Shown here piece by piece: positions 1-7,217 of a DNA stretch of 64,000 bases (its first letter is position 1; the number at the start of each line of letters is the position of its first letter). Under the pieces are notes generated by a model. It saw nothing but the letters and a program-made list of their open reading frames with translations, did no database searches and was not told the DNA's origin. Location: assembly GCA_965279095.1 (NCBI GenBank), contig CBDIHH010000003.1:248001-312000 (forward strand), given 5' to 3'. The position numbers and the translations under genes were made by a program. This DNA is from CBDIHH01 sp965279095. Lineage in GTDB: Bacteria; Pseudomonadota; Alphaproteobacteria; Caulobacterales; Caulobacteraceae.

Positions 1-78
1 CGGTATCGTGACCGCCGCCGCTGAAAGGCTTCCAGCCTCGGCGACGGCGACGAAGTATCGAAGCGTGCGCAGGTTCAT
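1..78 (-). CDS. LysR-family transcriptional regulator, N-terminal fragment (cut by window edge)
   Basis: Reading leftwards from an ATG at 76-78 gives MNLRTLRYFVAVAEAGSLSA and continues open to base 1 (26 codons). This is the typical start of a LysR winged-helix DNA-binding domain (L-x-x-L-R-Y-F-x-x-V-A-E-x-G-S-x-S-A-A). The remaining roughly 270 residues lie outside the window. The gene is divergent from the Ldh2-type dehydrogenase at 170 with a perfect palindrome between them, the usual arrangement of a LysR activator and its target. Only the family can be named. Confidence 0.8.
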   Translation of the reverse strand, partial: MNLRTLRYFVAVAEAGSLSAAAVTIP

Positions 79-96
79 GAGCGGATCGGCTAGCCT

Positions 97-115
97 CCAT
101 ATCAGATTGATATGG
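97..115. promoter_or_regulatory. Symmetric LysR-type box (perfect 19-bp palindrome)
   Basis: CCATATCA-GAT-TGATATGG is a perfect inverted repeat centred at 106. It contains the T-N11-A core (TATCAGATTGATA) of LysR binding sites and lies between the divergent LysR start (78) and the dehydrogenase start (170). It is inferred to be the regulatory binding site of the LysR protein controlling the dehydrogenase-VOC-FAH genes. Confidence 0.65.
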
Positions 116-169
116 TGCAGACCGGATCCGGTATTGGTCAAGGCGCTGCGTGGCCCATAGTTTGGCGAC

Positions 170-1237
170 ATGGCTGTGCAGCATATTTCGCCCGACGCCG
201 AACGGCGGTTTATCGAGGCCGTCTTCATCCACGAGGGGCTCCCGCCGGCCGACGCCGCCTTGGTGGCTGCGCTGATGACCGAGGCCGATCTGCAGGGCTC
301 CAACGGCCACGGCATCATTCGCCTGCCGCAATATGTTCGGCGGATCCGGGCTGGCGGCATCAACAAGCACCCGGACATCCGCGTGGTCCGTGAGCGCGCG
401 GCCATGGCGGTGGTGGACGGCGACAACGGCATGGGTCACCTGGTCGCCTCGGCCGCCGTCGATGTGGCGATCCGCAAGGCCCGGGAGGCCGGCGTCGCCT
501 GGGTCAGCACACGCTACAGCAATCATGCGGGCCCGGCTTCGCTCTATGCCGCCCGTCCGCTCGCCCAGGACATGCTGTGCCTCTATTTCGCGGTCGGCAA
601 CGCCAACCACATGCCGCCCTGGGGCGGCCGCGACATGCTGCTGTCGACCAATCCGATCGCCGCGGCCATTGTCGCCGGCGAAGAGCCGCCCGTCGTGTTG
701 GACATGGCCACCACCGTCACCGCCTACGGCAAGGTCAAGGCCAAGGCCTTGGCCGGCGAGCAGATGCCGCCAGGCTGGATGATCGACCGGTCCGGCCGGC
801 CGCTGCTCGATCCCCAACGCGCCGGCGAAGGATTCTTGCTCCCGATCGGAGAACACAAGGGCTACGGCCTCGCCCTGATGGTGGGACTGCTGGCCGGAAC
901 CCTGGGCGGGGCCGCCATGGGCCGCGACGTCATCGACTTCAACGCCGACGACGCCAGCGTCACCAACACCGGTCAGGCCATGCTGGTGATCGACCCCGCG
1001 GCGTTCGGCGACCTGGACGTCTTTAAAGCGGCGGTGGACCGGCTGGTGCGCGATATCCGGGGCAGCAGCCGGCTCCCCGGGGTCGACCGCATCTGGCTGC
1101 CCGGCGAGCAGAGCCGCGAGCGCCGCGCCCGCCATCAGGCCGGCGGCATTCCGCTTCCCGAGGCCCTGCTGGCGGAACTCGACGCCATGGCGCGGGAGCG
1201 CTCGATACCCTCCCTGCGTGAGGAGCTGCCAGCGTGA
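170..1237 (+). CDS. Ldh2/malate-L-lactate dehydrogenase-family NAD(P)-dependent oxidoreductase
   Basis: A 355-residue protein of the type-2 malate/L-lactate dehydrogenase family (YlbC/YjmC/DpkA-like), not related to classical Rossmann-fold MDH. Family signatures visible are GHGIIRLPQY near residue 45, a GMGH stretch near 85, the STRYSNHAG segment near 116, the STNPIA nucleotide-binding region near 162 and the GEHKGYGLALMV motif near 225. Members reduce 2-oxo acids or oxidise 2-hydroxy or ureidoglycolate-like substrates with NAD(P)H. Length is normal for the family. It is the first gene of a probable LysR-controlled set with the VOC and FAH-family genes that follow. The substrate is unknown. 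Confidence 0.85.
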   Translation: MAVQHISPDAERRFIEAVFIHEGLPPADAALVAALMTEADLQGSNGHGIIRLPQYVRRIRAGGINKHPDIRVVRERAAMAVVDGDNGMGHLVASAAVDVAIRKAREAGVAWVSTRYSNHAGPASLYAARPLAQDMLCLYFAVGNANHMPPWGGRDMLLSTNPIAAAIVAGEEPPVVLDMATTVTAYGKVKAKALAGEQMPPGWMIDRSGRPLLDPQRAGEGFLLPIGEHKGYGLALMVGLLAGTLGGAAMGRDVIDFNADDASVTNTGQAMLVIDPAAFGDLDVFKAAVDRLVRDIRGSSRLPGVDRIWLPGEQSRERRARHQAGGIPLPEALLAELDAMARERSIPSLREELPA

Positions 1238-1406
1238 TCGTCTCGCGGAACGTGCCGCACAGGCTCCGCAATCGCTCTCTGGCCCATGGCATGAGGGTCC
1301 TTTGGATCTATGCTTCGCCGCAGGCGATCCGGACGTTGAGTGACACCGGTGAAACGCGGCCGATTGCGGCAGAGCACGCGCGCTGAGCTGAAGGAGAGGC
1401 CGCCCC

Positions 1407-1964
1407 ATGGGACTGAAGTTTCTTGAGCACCTGCTCATCCTCACCCACGATCCGGAAGGCACGCGCGACTGGTTCGTGGAAAACCTCGGCTTCCGCGAGG
1501 GGTACCATCCGGAGTTCGGCTTCCCCGTCTATTGGCTCTACATCGGGGACCAGGACGTCATCCACATCGGCAAGGCGCGCCATTCCGAGCACCAGGACAT
1601 CTATCTTCAGACTCCGACCGACCAGCCGGACGCGGATTACAGCGCGGCCGGCGCGCTCGGTTCGGGCCGGATCGACCACCTGTGCCTTAACTGCGAGGGG
1701 ATCGAGGAATTCATCGATCGGCTGACGGCCCGTGGCGTGGCGTTCAGCGAGCGCAAGGCCCACAACTCCAACCTCTATCAGCTGTTCATGCGCGAGCCGA
1801 TCAACGGGATAAAGGTCGAGCTGAACTTTGCCTGGCACGAGGCCGCCCGCCTCGGCCGCGTCCCGGACTGGACGGACGCGGGCGCCAACAGCACGCCGGT
1901 CGCCGCTGTCACCAGCGAGAGCCCGACGGCGCCGCCCGCCCGCTTGCCGGCTGAGCGCGATTGA
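1407..1964 (+). CDS. VOC-superfamily protein (glyoxalase/extradiol dioxygenase-like)
   Basis: A 185-residue single vicinal-oxygen-chelate module. It opens with MGLKFLEHLLILTHDPEGTR and has a DVIHIG strand near residue 52, RIDHLCLNCEG near 88 and an E-containing last strand (GIKVELNF) near 135, the usual positions of the His/His/Glu metal ligands. About 40 C-terminal residues are low-complexity Ala/Pro. GGAGAGG precedes the ATG at 1407. The stop overlaps the next reading frame, so it is probably co-transcribed with the FAH-family gene. VOC proteins include glyoxalases, ring-cleavage dioxygenases and isomerases; beside an FAH hydrolase a ring-cleavage or isomerase role is plausible but unproven. 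Confidence 0.75.
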   Translation: MGLKFLEHLLILTHDPEGTRDWFVENLGFREGYHPEFGFPVYWLYIGDQDVIHIGKARHSEHQDIYLQTPTDQPDADYSAAGALGSGRIDHLCLNCEGIEEFIDRLTARGVAFSERKAHNSNLYQLFMREPINGIKVELNFAWHEAARLGRVPDWTDAGANSTPVAAVTSESPTAPPARLPAERD

Positions 1965-1969
1965 CGGTC

Positions 1970-2665
1970 ATGACCTACGCCTTTTCCCCGCCCGCGCCGG
2001 TCGGCGTCCCCATTGTCGACAGCGCCCAGTTGTTTCCTGTCCGGCGCATCTACTGCGTCGGCCGCAACTACGAAGACCATGCCAAGGAAATGGGCTTCAC
2101 CGGTAGGGAGGCGCCGTTTTTCTTCATGAAGCCGGCGGATGCGGTGCTGGTGGCGTCGCCTGGGGAGCCGGCGACGCTGCCCTACCCCAGCCTGACGGCC
2201 AACCTGCATCACGAGATCGAACTGGTGGTCGCCATTGGCCGCGGCGGTTCGGGAATCGCGGCCGCCAACGCGCTCGACCACGTCTACGGCTATGCGGTCG
2301 GCCTGGACATGACGCGGCGCGATCTCCAGAACGACATGAAGGCTCAGGGCCGACCCTGGTGTATCGGCAAGGCCTTCGAGGCCAGCGCGCCGATCGGCCG
2401 GATCACCCGCGCCGCCGAGGCCGGTGATATCGGGCAGGCCGACATCGCCCTCACCGTGAACGGCGAAGTGCGGCAGCGCAGCAACCTGCGCAAATTGATC
2501 TGGAGCATCGCGGAGACCATCGAGCACCTGTCGGCCGCCTGGACGCTGGCGCCCGGCGATCTGATCTTCAGCGGCACGCCGGAAGGCGTCGGCGCCGTCA
2601 AGCGCGGCGACCGCCTCCTTGGCGCCGTCAGCGGCCTCGACGGCCTGGACCTGCGCGTCGGCTGA
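1970..2665 (+). CDS. Fumarylacetoacetate hydrolase (FAH)-family protein
   Basis: The FAH C-terminal-domain fold is clear: RIYCVGRNYEDHAKEMG near residue 25, FFMKPADAV, the metal-binding HHEIELVVAIG (Glu-x-Glu) near 84, YAVGLDMTRRD with the metal Asp near 108, GKAFE near 130 and FSGTPEGVG near 205. The family cleaves C-C bonds in acylpyruvates or hydrates 2-oxo-dienoates during aromatic catabolism. An in-frame TTG at 1961 overlaps the previous stop; the ATG at 1970 is preferred because homologues begin close to the YCVGRNY block. It lies directly downstream of a VOC gene, which fits a ring-cleavage route. Confidence 0.85.
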   Translation: MTYAFSPPAPVGVPIVDSAQLFPVRRIYCVGRNYEDHAKEMGFTGREAPFFFMKPADAVLVASPGEPATLPYPSLTANLHHEIELVVAIGRGGSGIAAANALDHVYGYAVGLDMTRRDLQNDMKAQGRPWCIGKAFEASAPIGRITRAAEAGDIGQADIALTVNGEVRQRSNLRKLIWSIAETIEHLSAAWTLAPGDLIFSGTPEGVGAVKRGDRLLGAVSGLDGLDLRVG

Positions 2666-2671
2666 GGCCGC

Positions 2672-2733
2672 GGCGACTGGCTGGCCTCGCTCTAGGCGCC
2701 GGCAGCGGCCAAGCGCGAGGCCAGCCAGTCGCC
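2672..2733. repeat. 19-bp perfect inverted repeat between and into convergent genes
   Basis: GGCGACTGGCTGGCCTCGC at 2672-2690 is perfectly complementary to 2715-2733, with 24 bp between. The left arm lies just after the FAH-family stop; the right arm is inside the 3' end of the convergent hydrolase gene and encodes its C-terminal G-D-W-L-A-S. The left arm read on the plus strand also encodes G-D-W-L-A-S before a stop. It may act as a bidirectional terminator or be the scar of an inverted duplication. Confidence 0.75.
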
Positions 2734-3846
2734 GATCAGGTTCTGCTTGTCGTCCTCATGGTTGTAGACGCAGTGGATTCCGTCCGACCAGGTGACCATG
2801 GCCTTGTCCGGATGGGTGGCCCGCGCGAAGACCGTCTCGGCCTCCCCTGTCGTCACCAGCGGGTCCATCCCGCCATGCACCACCAAATAGGGCGCGGCCA
2901 GCACGTGCGGCGAGGAGAGGGGCTCGAGCAGGCCCCAGATCGCCAGGGCCTGATCCGGGGTCACCTCGCCGCAATGCGTCATCATCTTCTTGAAGAAGCT
3001 CGGGTTGTCGACCGCGCGGGTCGCGTGCATGGCGCCGCCGTTGTTCACGCAGGCGGCGATCCGCGGATCCATCGCCGAATAGATGGTGGCGACCGAGCCG
3101 CCCATGCTGTTGCCGACAAAGGCCGTTGGCAGGCCAGGATACTCGACCTTGAGGTAGTCCACGGCGCGTCGATAGCCCTGCGCCCAATCCTGGTCGAGGC
3201 AGTAGCCATTGAGGATGCGGCTCTGTCCCTGACCTGGTCCGTCCAGCAGCAGGGCGTGGACGCCGCGGCGGGCGAGGGCGACGCCGAGCGGCCCGAAATC
3301 CATGGCCCAGCCCTCGACGCCTCCGATGACGATGGCCGTACCGACGACGGCGCCCGCCGCCGGATGCAGCCAACCGGCGAGGACGCCGCCCTCGGCCTCT
3401 ATCGCCACCGGGCGCCGGTCGCGGGAAATCGCGCTCGCCCGGCCGTAGAGCGAGGTCGCGTCTTCCACGATGGTCCGCCGCTCCGCGCTGTCCGCCAGGA
3501 ACATCATCTGGCTCATGCGCAGGAGCGCCGAGGCCCGGAACAGACGGGCGGCGGTCGAGGCGGGGCTGGGCGCGGCGGTCGCGGCCTCGGGGGGGGTCAG
3601 GCAGGTTTGCGCAAGATCCTGGGCCGCTGCGCGCCAGCCCTCGCCCAGCGCGACGCGGGCCCGCAGCTCCCTGGCGTCCGCGTAGTCGACGCCGTACGAC
3701 ATCAGCCTTTCCTGAGAGAACTGGCGCAACGCCGCCTCCGACTCGATCTCCAGGGCGGCCGGCGGGGCGGCGGACGGATCGGTGAACGGCTTCAGGATGC
3801 TGGCGGCGGTCGCCGCGTGATCGACGGAGGTCACGGAGAATGCCAT
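2692..3846 (-). CDS. Alpha/beta hydrolase, pseudooxynicotine hydrolase/FrsA-like
   Basis: A 384-residue alpha/beta hydrolase with a helical N-terminal lid of about 140 residues, as in 2,6-dihydroxypseudooxynicotine hydrolase and FrsA-like esterases. Visible catalytic elements are the nucleophile elbow GNSMGG (Ser247), GGMDPL (Asp328) and DGIHCVYNH (His358), with the oxyanion stretch IVIGGVEGW near 173. Relatives cleave C-C or ester bonds of aromatic ketones. It is transcribed away from a weak copy (3862-3876) of the TetR-type palindrome that recurs upstream of neighbouring genes. Its 3' end forms one arm of the 2672-2733 inverted repeat. The substrate is unknown. Confidence 0.8.
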   Translation of the reverse strand: MAFSVTSVDHAATAASILKPFTDPSAAPPAALEIESEAALRQFSQERLMSYGVDYADARELRARVALGEGWRAAAQDLAQTCLTPPEAATAAPSPASTAARLFRASALLRMSQMMFLADSAERRTIVEDATSLYGRASAISRDRRPVAIEAEGGVLAGWLHPAAGAVVGTAIVIGGVEGWAMDFGPLGVALARRGVHALLLDGPGQGQSRILNGYCLDQDWAQGYRRAVDYLKVEYPGLPTAFVGNSMGGSVATIYSAMDPRIAACVNNGGAMHATRAVDNPSFFKKMMTHCGEVTPDQALAIWGLLEPLSSPHVLAAPYLVVHGGMDPLVTTGEAETVFARATHPDKAMVTWSDGIHCVYNHEDDKQNLIGDWLASRLAAAGA

Positions 3847-3861
3847 TTCAATCCCTTAATT

Positions 3862-3876
3862 TGACCGTAATGGACA
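3862..3876. promoter_or_regulatory. Weak copy of the TGACCA-N3-TGGTCA operator
   Basis: TGACCG-TAA-TGGACA lies 15 bp upstream of the hydrolase start at 3846. It keeps the half-site spacing of the stronger palindromes at 5626, 7201, 8423 and 9240 but deviates from consensus once in each half. Probably the lowest-affinity member of the set. Confidence 0.45.
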
Positions 3877-3914
3877 ATATAAACTTCTTCTGAAACCGTC
3901 CAGCGGCGCTTGGC

Positions 3915-5603
3915 TCAGGCCGGATCGCCCAGGACCGCTTCGGCCAGCTTTTCGGCGATCATCAGCGTCGGCAGATTGGTATTTCCGCGCGGCACTGTCG
4001 GCATGATCGAGGCGTCGGCGATGCGCAGGCCGGCCACGCCAATGACGCGACCGGCAGGATCCACCACGGCGTCGCGATCATCGGCGCCGCCCATCCGGCA
4101 GGAGCCGGCGTGGTGGGCTAGCGGGCTTACCCGTGCGCGGACGAAGGCTTCCAGGGCCGCAGGATCGGCCAGCAGTTCGACGAGCGTCTGGCCCGGCTCG
4201 GCAAGAGACCCCACCAGCAGATCGCCGACCCCCGGGACGGCGTCCAGGAGCCCGGCGATCAGCCGCGTGCGAAAGCGGTTGAGCCGGGTCGGCGCGTTGA
4301 AGCGGGCCGCGCGCGCCAGCCGGCTGGCCCCGAAGGCCGGCCCCACCAAACCGGCGAGTTCGGGCGCGGCCAGGAGCGTCCCGACCCGGGCCAGCCCGTC
4401 GGTCAGACGATGCAGGTCGCGATCGTCGCCGAGCAGATTGAACTCCACCACCGTCTGAGGGGCGCCGTCCGGGCCTGGCCTCAGCCTGACCTGGCCGCGC
4501 GAGGACGGCGCCATCAGCAGCGGGCTGAAATGGGCCGTGCGGGCGGCGATCGCATGCCAACTCGCCCGGCTGCCGAAGCCCAGGGCCATGTCGCTCGGCC
4601 TGCCGTCGGCGATCCCTGAGGAATAGCGGAAAATGGTGTTGTTGTGATTGCGCTGTGGCCGTCGCTGCACGCCCCGGGATCGCAGGTGCGCCAGCATCAG
4701 GACTGAGGCGTGGTTCTGCAGGTTGGCGCCGACACCACGGCGCGCGATTCGCGTCTCGATCCCGACCGCAGCCAGTTGGGTCGGACAGCCGACCCCCTGG
4801 CGCAGCAGGAAGTCGGGCGTGAGCAAAGCCCCCAGGGTCAGAAATGTCTCGCGCGCGCCAAACGTGCGAGCGACCCCACCGGAACAGACGCGCACGCCCG
4901 TCACCCGCCGACCGTCGAATAGCAGCCCGTCCGCCATGGTCTCGGCCATCACGGTCAGGTTGGGGCGGGCGCGAACCTCGGCCGTCAGATAGGAGATCGC
5001 GCTGGAAGCCCGCCGCGCCTTGGTGCCCGCGATCGGCAGCGCCCCGTAGCCGTCGGCGAAATCCGCGTTCATGTCGGCGATGAAGGGGGTCCCCCTGCGC
5101 AGCGCATAGGCGCCGGCGGCCTGGGCGAGCGGCGGCCATTCCGAGGGCTTGTGGCGGCGGATCTCCGTGGGCCCGCTCTGACCGTGAAGGGGGCCATCGA
5201 AGTCGAGGTCAGTCTCGAGGCGCCGGAAGTGGGGCAGCACATCGCGCCACCCCCACCCTTTGGCGCCGGCCTCGGCCCAGCCGTCGTAGTCCAGCGGCAG
5301 GCCACGCAGCATGATCATGCCCATGATCGACGAGCCGCCCCCAAGCACGCGGCCCTGCAGCAAGGGCGCGGGCGGCGAGCTGGTCTCCGTGAGCGCGTGG
5401 CCGCGGATCGCCCACCGGTAGGCCGGGTTCGCATAGGAGGAGGGATAGGGATCGAGGATGTCTGCGGGGATGCGGTCAGGCGGGGTGTCCAGGCCCGCTT
5501 CGATCAGCAGGACCGCATGCCGCCCTTGGGCGGAAAGCCGGTTGGCCAGCACGCAACCGGCCGCGCCGCCGCCCACGATGATGAAGTCGAACTGCTTGTC
5601 CAC
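3915..5603 (-). CDS. GMC-family FAD-dependent oxidoreductase (choline dehydrogenase-like)
   Basis: A 562-residue glucose-methanol-choline oxidoreductase. The N-terminal ADP-binding loop FIIVGGGAAGCVLANRLS (residues 7-24) is followed by GRVLGGGSSIMGM near 85 (GMC signature 1). The C-terminal block has HHAGSCRMGG, with the family's active-site His, then GLRIADASIMPTVPRGNTNL before the FAD-binding end. GMC enzymes oxidise primary or secondary alcohols to aldehydes or ketones, here presumably passing electrons to the respiratory chain. It is a single-gene unit with a perfect TetR-type palindrome (5626-5640) 23 bp upstream. Possibly the first oxidation step of the left-block pathway. Confidence 0.88.
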   Translation of the reverse strand: MDKQFDFIIVGGGAAGCVLANRLSAQGRHAVLLIEAGLDTPPDRIPADILDPYPSSYANPAYRWAIRGHALTETSSPPAPLLQGRVLGGGSSIMGMIMLRGLPLDYDGWAEAGAKGWGWRDVLPHFRRLETDLDFDGPLHGQSGPTEIRRHKPSEWPPLAQAAGAYALRRGTPFIADMNADFADGYGALPIAGTKARRASSAISYLTAEVRARPNLTVMAETMADGLLFDGRRVTGVRVCSGGVARTFGARETFLTLGALLTPDFLLRQGVGCPTQLAAVGIETRIARRGVGANLQNHASVLMLAHLRSRGVQRRPQRNHNNTIFRYSSGIADGRPSDMALGFGSRASWHAIAARTAHFSPLLMAPSSRGQVRLRPGPDGAPQTVVEFNLLGDDRDLHRLTDGLARVGTLLAAPELAGLVGPAFGASRLARAARFNAPTRLNRFRTRLIAGLLDAVPGVGDLLVGSLAEPGQTLVELLADPAALEAFVRARVSPLAHHAGSCRMGGADDRDAVVDPAGRVIGVAGLRIADASIMPTVPRGNTNLPTLMIAEKLAEAVLGDPA

Positions 5604-5625
5604 GACGCCGAGCGCTGAGTTAAAT

Positions 5626-5640
5626 TGACCAATATGGTCA
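5626..5640. promoter_or_regulatory. TetR-type operator, perfect palindrome TGACCA-ATA-TGGTCA
   Basis: A perfect inverted repeat with 6-bp half-sites and a 3-bp spacer, 23 bp upstream of the GMC oxidoreductase start. It is identical in both arms to the site at 7201. Inferred operator for the TetR protein encoded at 8516-9193. Confidence 0.75.
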
Positions 5641-5771
5641 TAATAGGCGTGGACTGAAAGCGGGGCAAGGGACGGGGACGTGGGGGGGAGATCATGACCC
5701 AGGGCGCCCCCCTGCCACGGCTCCTGGGTCCAAAGCAGACGCGCCAGGCGCCGAGACGTCGACCTGGCTCG

Positions 5772-7151
5772 CTACACCGTTTCGCCCGCCTGCAGACGCT
5801 CGCGCAGGCTGCGGAAAGGCGCCAGCGTCCTGGCCAGGACCAGGGCGCCGCTCAAGGCGCCGCTCGATGCGACTAGGCCGAAGGACCAACGCACGCTCTG
5901 CGGATCGTGGAAGACATAGTCGGTCAGCAAAGCGACCGCGGTGGGCGCCGCGCCGGCCACCAGGATGTTGGTCCAGAAGACGTAGATGGCGACGCCCTGA
6001 CCGCGGAGATTGTTGGGCATGATGTCCTGCAGCGCGCCCGGCGCCAAAGGCAGGAAGAAGGTGGCGAACAGGCTGTAGACGACGAGCGAGGCGACCAGGA
6101 ACGCAGGGTCCGGGGCCAGGGCGACGCCGGCCGCCGCAGCCGAACAGATAAGCCCCGCGAGCACGCTGACGCGTATTTTGCCGTCGCTGTGGCCGCGCCT
6201 GACGAAGGCGTCCGCGAGCAGGCCGGAAAGGATGGTCCCGGCCGGGCCGGTGACCAGCATGATCAGTCCGTAGGTCAAGCCCGCCCGCGGCAGCGACCAT
6301 CCCAGTGTCCGCATCAGGACGATGGGCAGCCAGGCCGTTCCGGCGTGGACCGCCACGTTCTGCAGGCAGAAGCCGACGTTGTGACCGACCATCATCCGCC
6401 CGTTGCGCCGATACCAGGCGAGCAAATCTCCTAGCGACGCGCTCGCCGCGGCAGGCTGGGGCGCTCCCCCGGAGCGCCGTGGGGGCTCGCGGATCAGCAG
6501 GGTGAGCGGCGCCACCACCACGCCCAGCGCGGCCAGCCCCATCAATATCGCCTGCCAGGAATGCACCGGCCCGATCAGGGGAAGCCCAATCATGCGGTCG
6601 CCCACCAGCCGCCAAACCATCCCGCCCAGCACCAGCACGCCGCCGGCCCCCAGGAACATGCCGCCGTAGAAGATGCCCATCGGCAGGCCGCGTCGCTCGG
6701 GCGGGAAAAAATCGGCGAACAATGAGGCGGCGGCCGGCGTCACGGCGGCCTCGCCCGCGCCGACGCCGACGCGTGTGAGGAACAACTGTCCGAAGCTCGT
6801 CGCCAGGCCGCCGCCGCCCATGGCCAGGCTCCACGCGAGGACTCCGATGGCCGCGATCGTCTTGCGCACGCCGGTGTCGACGAGGCGGCCCACGGGTAGG
6901 CCGAAGATCGCGTTGAACACCCCGAAGGCAAAGCCGATCAGCAGGCTGATCTGGGTGTCGTTGAGGTGGAGGTCACGCTGGATCGGCGCCACGAACAGGC
7001 TCAGCACGCCGCGGTCCATATAGGCCAGAACGCAGCCCAACGTCAGGGCGATACAGGCGTACCAGGCCTGCCGGGCGGGCGGGTAGGGCGGTCCTGAGGT
7101 GACTGCGGGCATGCGCCGTTTTGTCGGGACCTGCACCGCGATTTCCTCCAT
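5772..7151 (-). CDS. MFS transporter (spinster-like/ACS-type)
   Basis: A 459-residue membrane protein with about 12 hydrophobic segments. Segment 1 is followed by YMDRGVLSLFVAPIQRDL, characteristic of the anion:cation symporter and spinster-like branches of the major facilitator superfamily. The segment 2-3 loop (GLPVGRLVDTGVRKT) and segment 4 (RVGVGAGEAAVTPAA) carry MFS motifs. A second MFS gene at 39417 shares the YIDRAILS-type and RVGVGIGEA signatures. It probably imports an organic acid or alcohol substrate of the surrounding catabolic genes. It has its own perfect TetR-type palindrome 50 bp upstream (7201-7215). Confidence 0.85.
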   Translation of the reverse strand: MEEIAVQVPTKRRMPAVTSGPPYPPARQAWYACIALTLGCVLAYMDRGVLSLFVAPIQRDLHLNDTQISLLIGFAFGVFNAIFGLPVGRLVDTGVRKTIAAIGVLAWSLAMGGGGLATSFGQLFLTRVGVGAGEAAVTPAAASLFADFFPPERRGLPMGIFYGGMFLGAGGVLVLGGMVWRLVGDRMIGLPLIGPVHSWQAILMGLAALGVVVAPLTLLIREPPRRSGGAPQPAAASASLGDLLAWYRRNGRMMVGHNVGFCLQNVAVHAGTAWLPIVLMRTLGWSLPRAGLTYGLIMLVTGPAGTILSGLLADAFVRRGHSDGKIRVSVLAGLICSAAAAGVALAPDPAFLVASLVVYSLFATFFLPLAPGALQDIMPNNLRGQGVAIYVFWTNILVAGAAPTAVALLTDYVFHDPQSVRWSFGLVASSGALSGALVLARTLAPFRSLRERLQAGETV

Positions 7152-7200
7152 GGCGAGGCGCGTCTGCCGCCCGTCCTAAGGTCGCCACTCTAAGTTATTC

Positions 7201-7215
7201 TGACCACCGTGGTCA
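7201..7215. promoter_or_regulatory. TetR-type operator, perfect palindrome TGACCA-CCG-TGGTCA
   Basis: Perfect 15-bp inverted repeat between the stop of the FMN oxidase (7218) and the start of the MFS gene (7151). It can only serve the MFS promoter, which supports these palindromes marking individual transcription units. Confidence 0.75.
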
Positions 7216-7217
7216 AT

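Noticed and set aside
97..115. Treating this palindrome as another site of the TetR set
   Set aside because: Same 3-bp spacing, but half-sites agree at only three of six positions; a LysR box next to the LysR gene explains it better.
1341..1348. CACCGGTG palindrome ahead of the VOC gene as a LacI-type operator
   Set aside because: Only 8 bp, easily expected by chance at this GC content, and no LacI gene is near.
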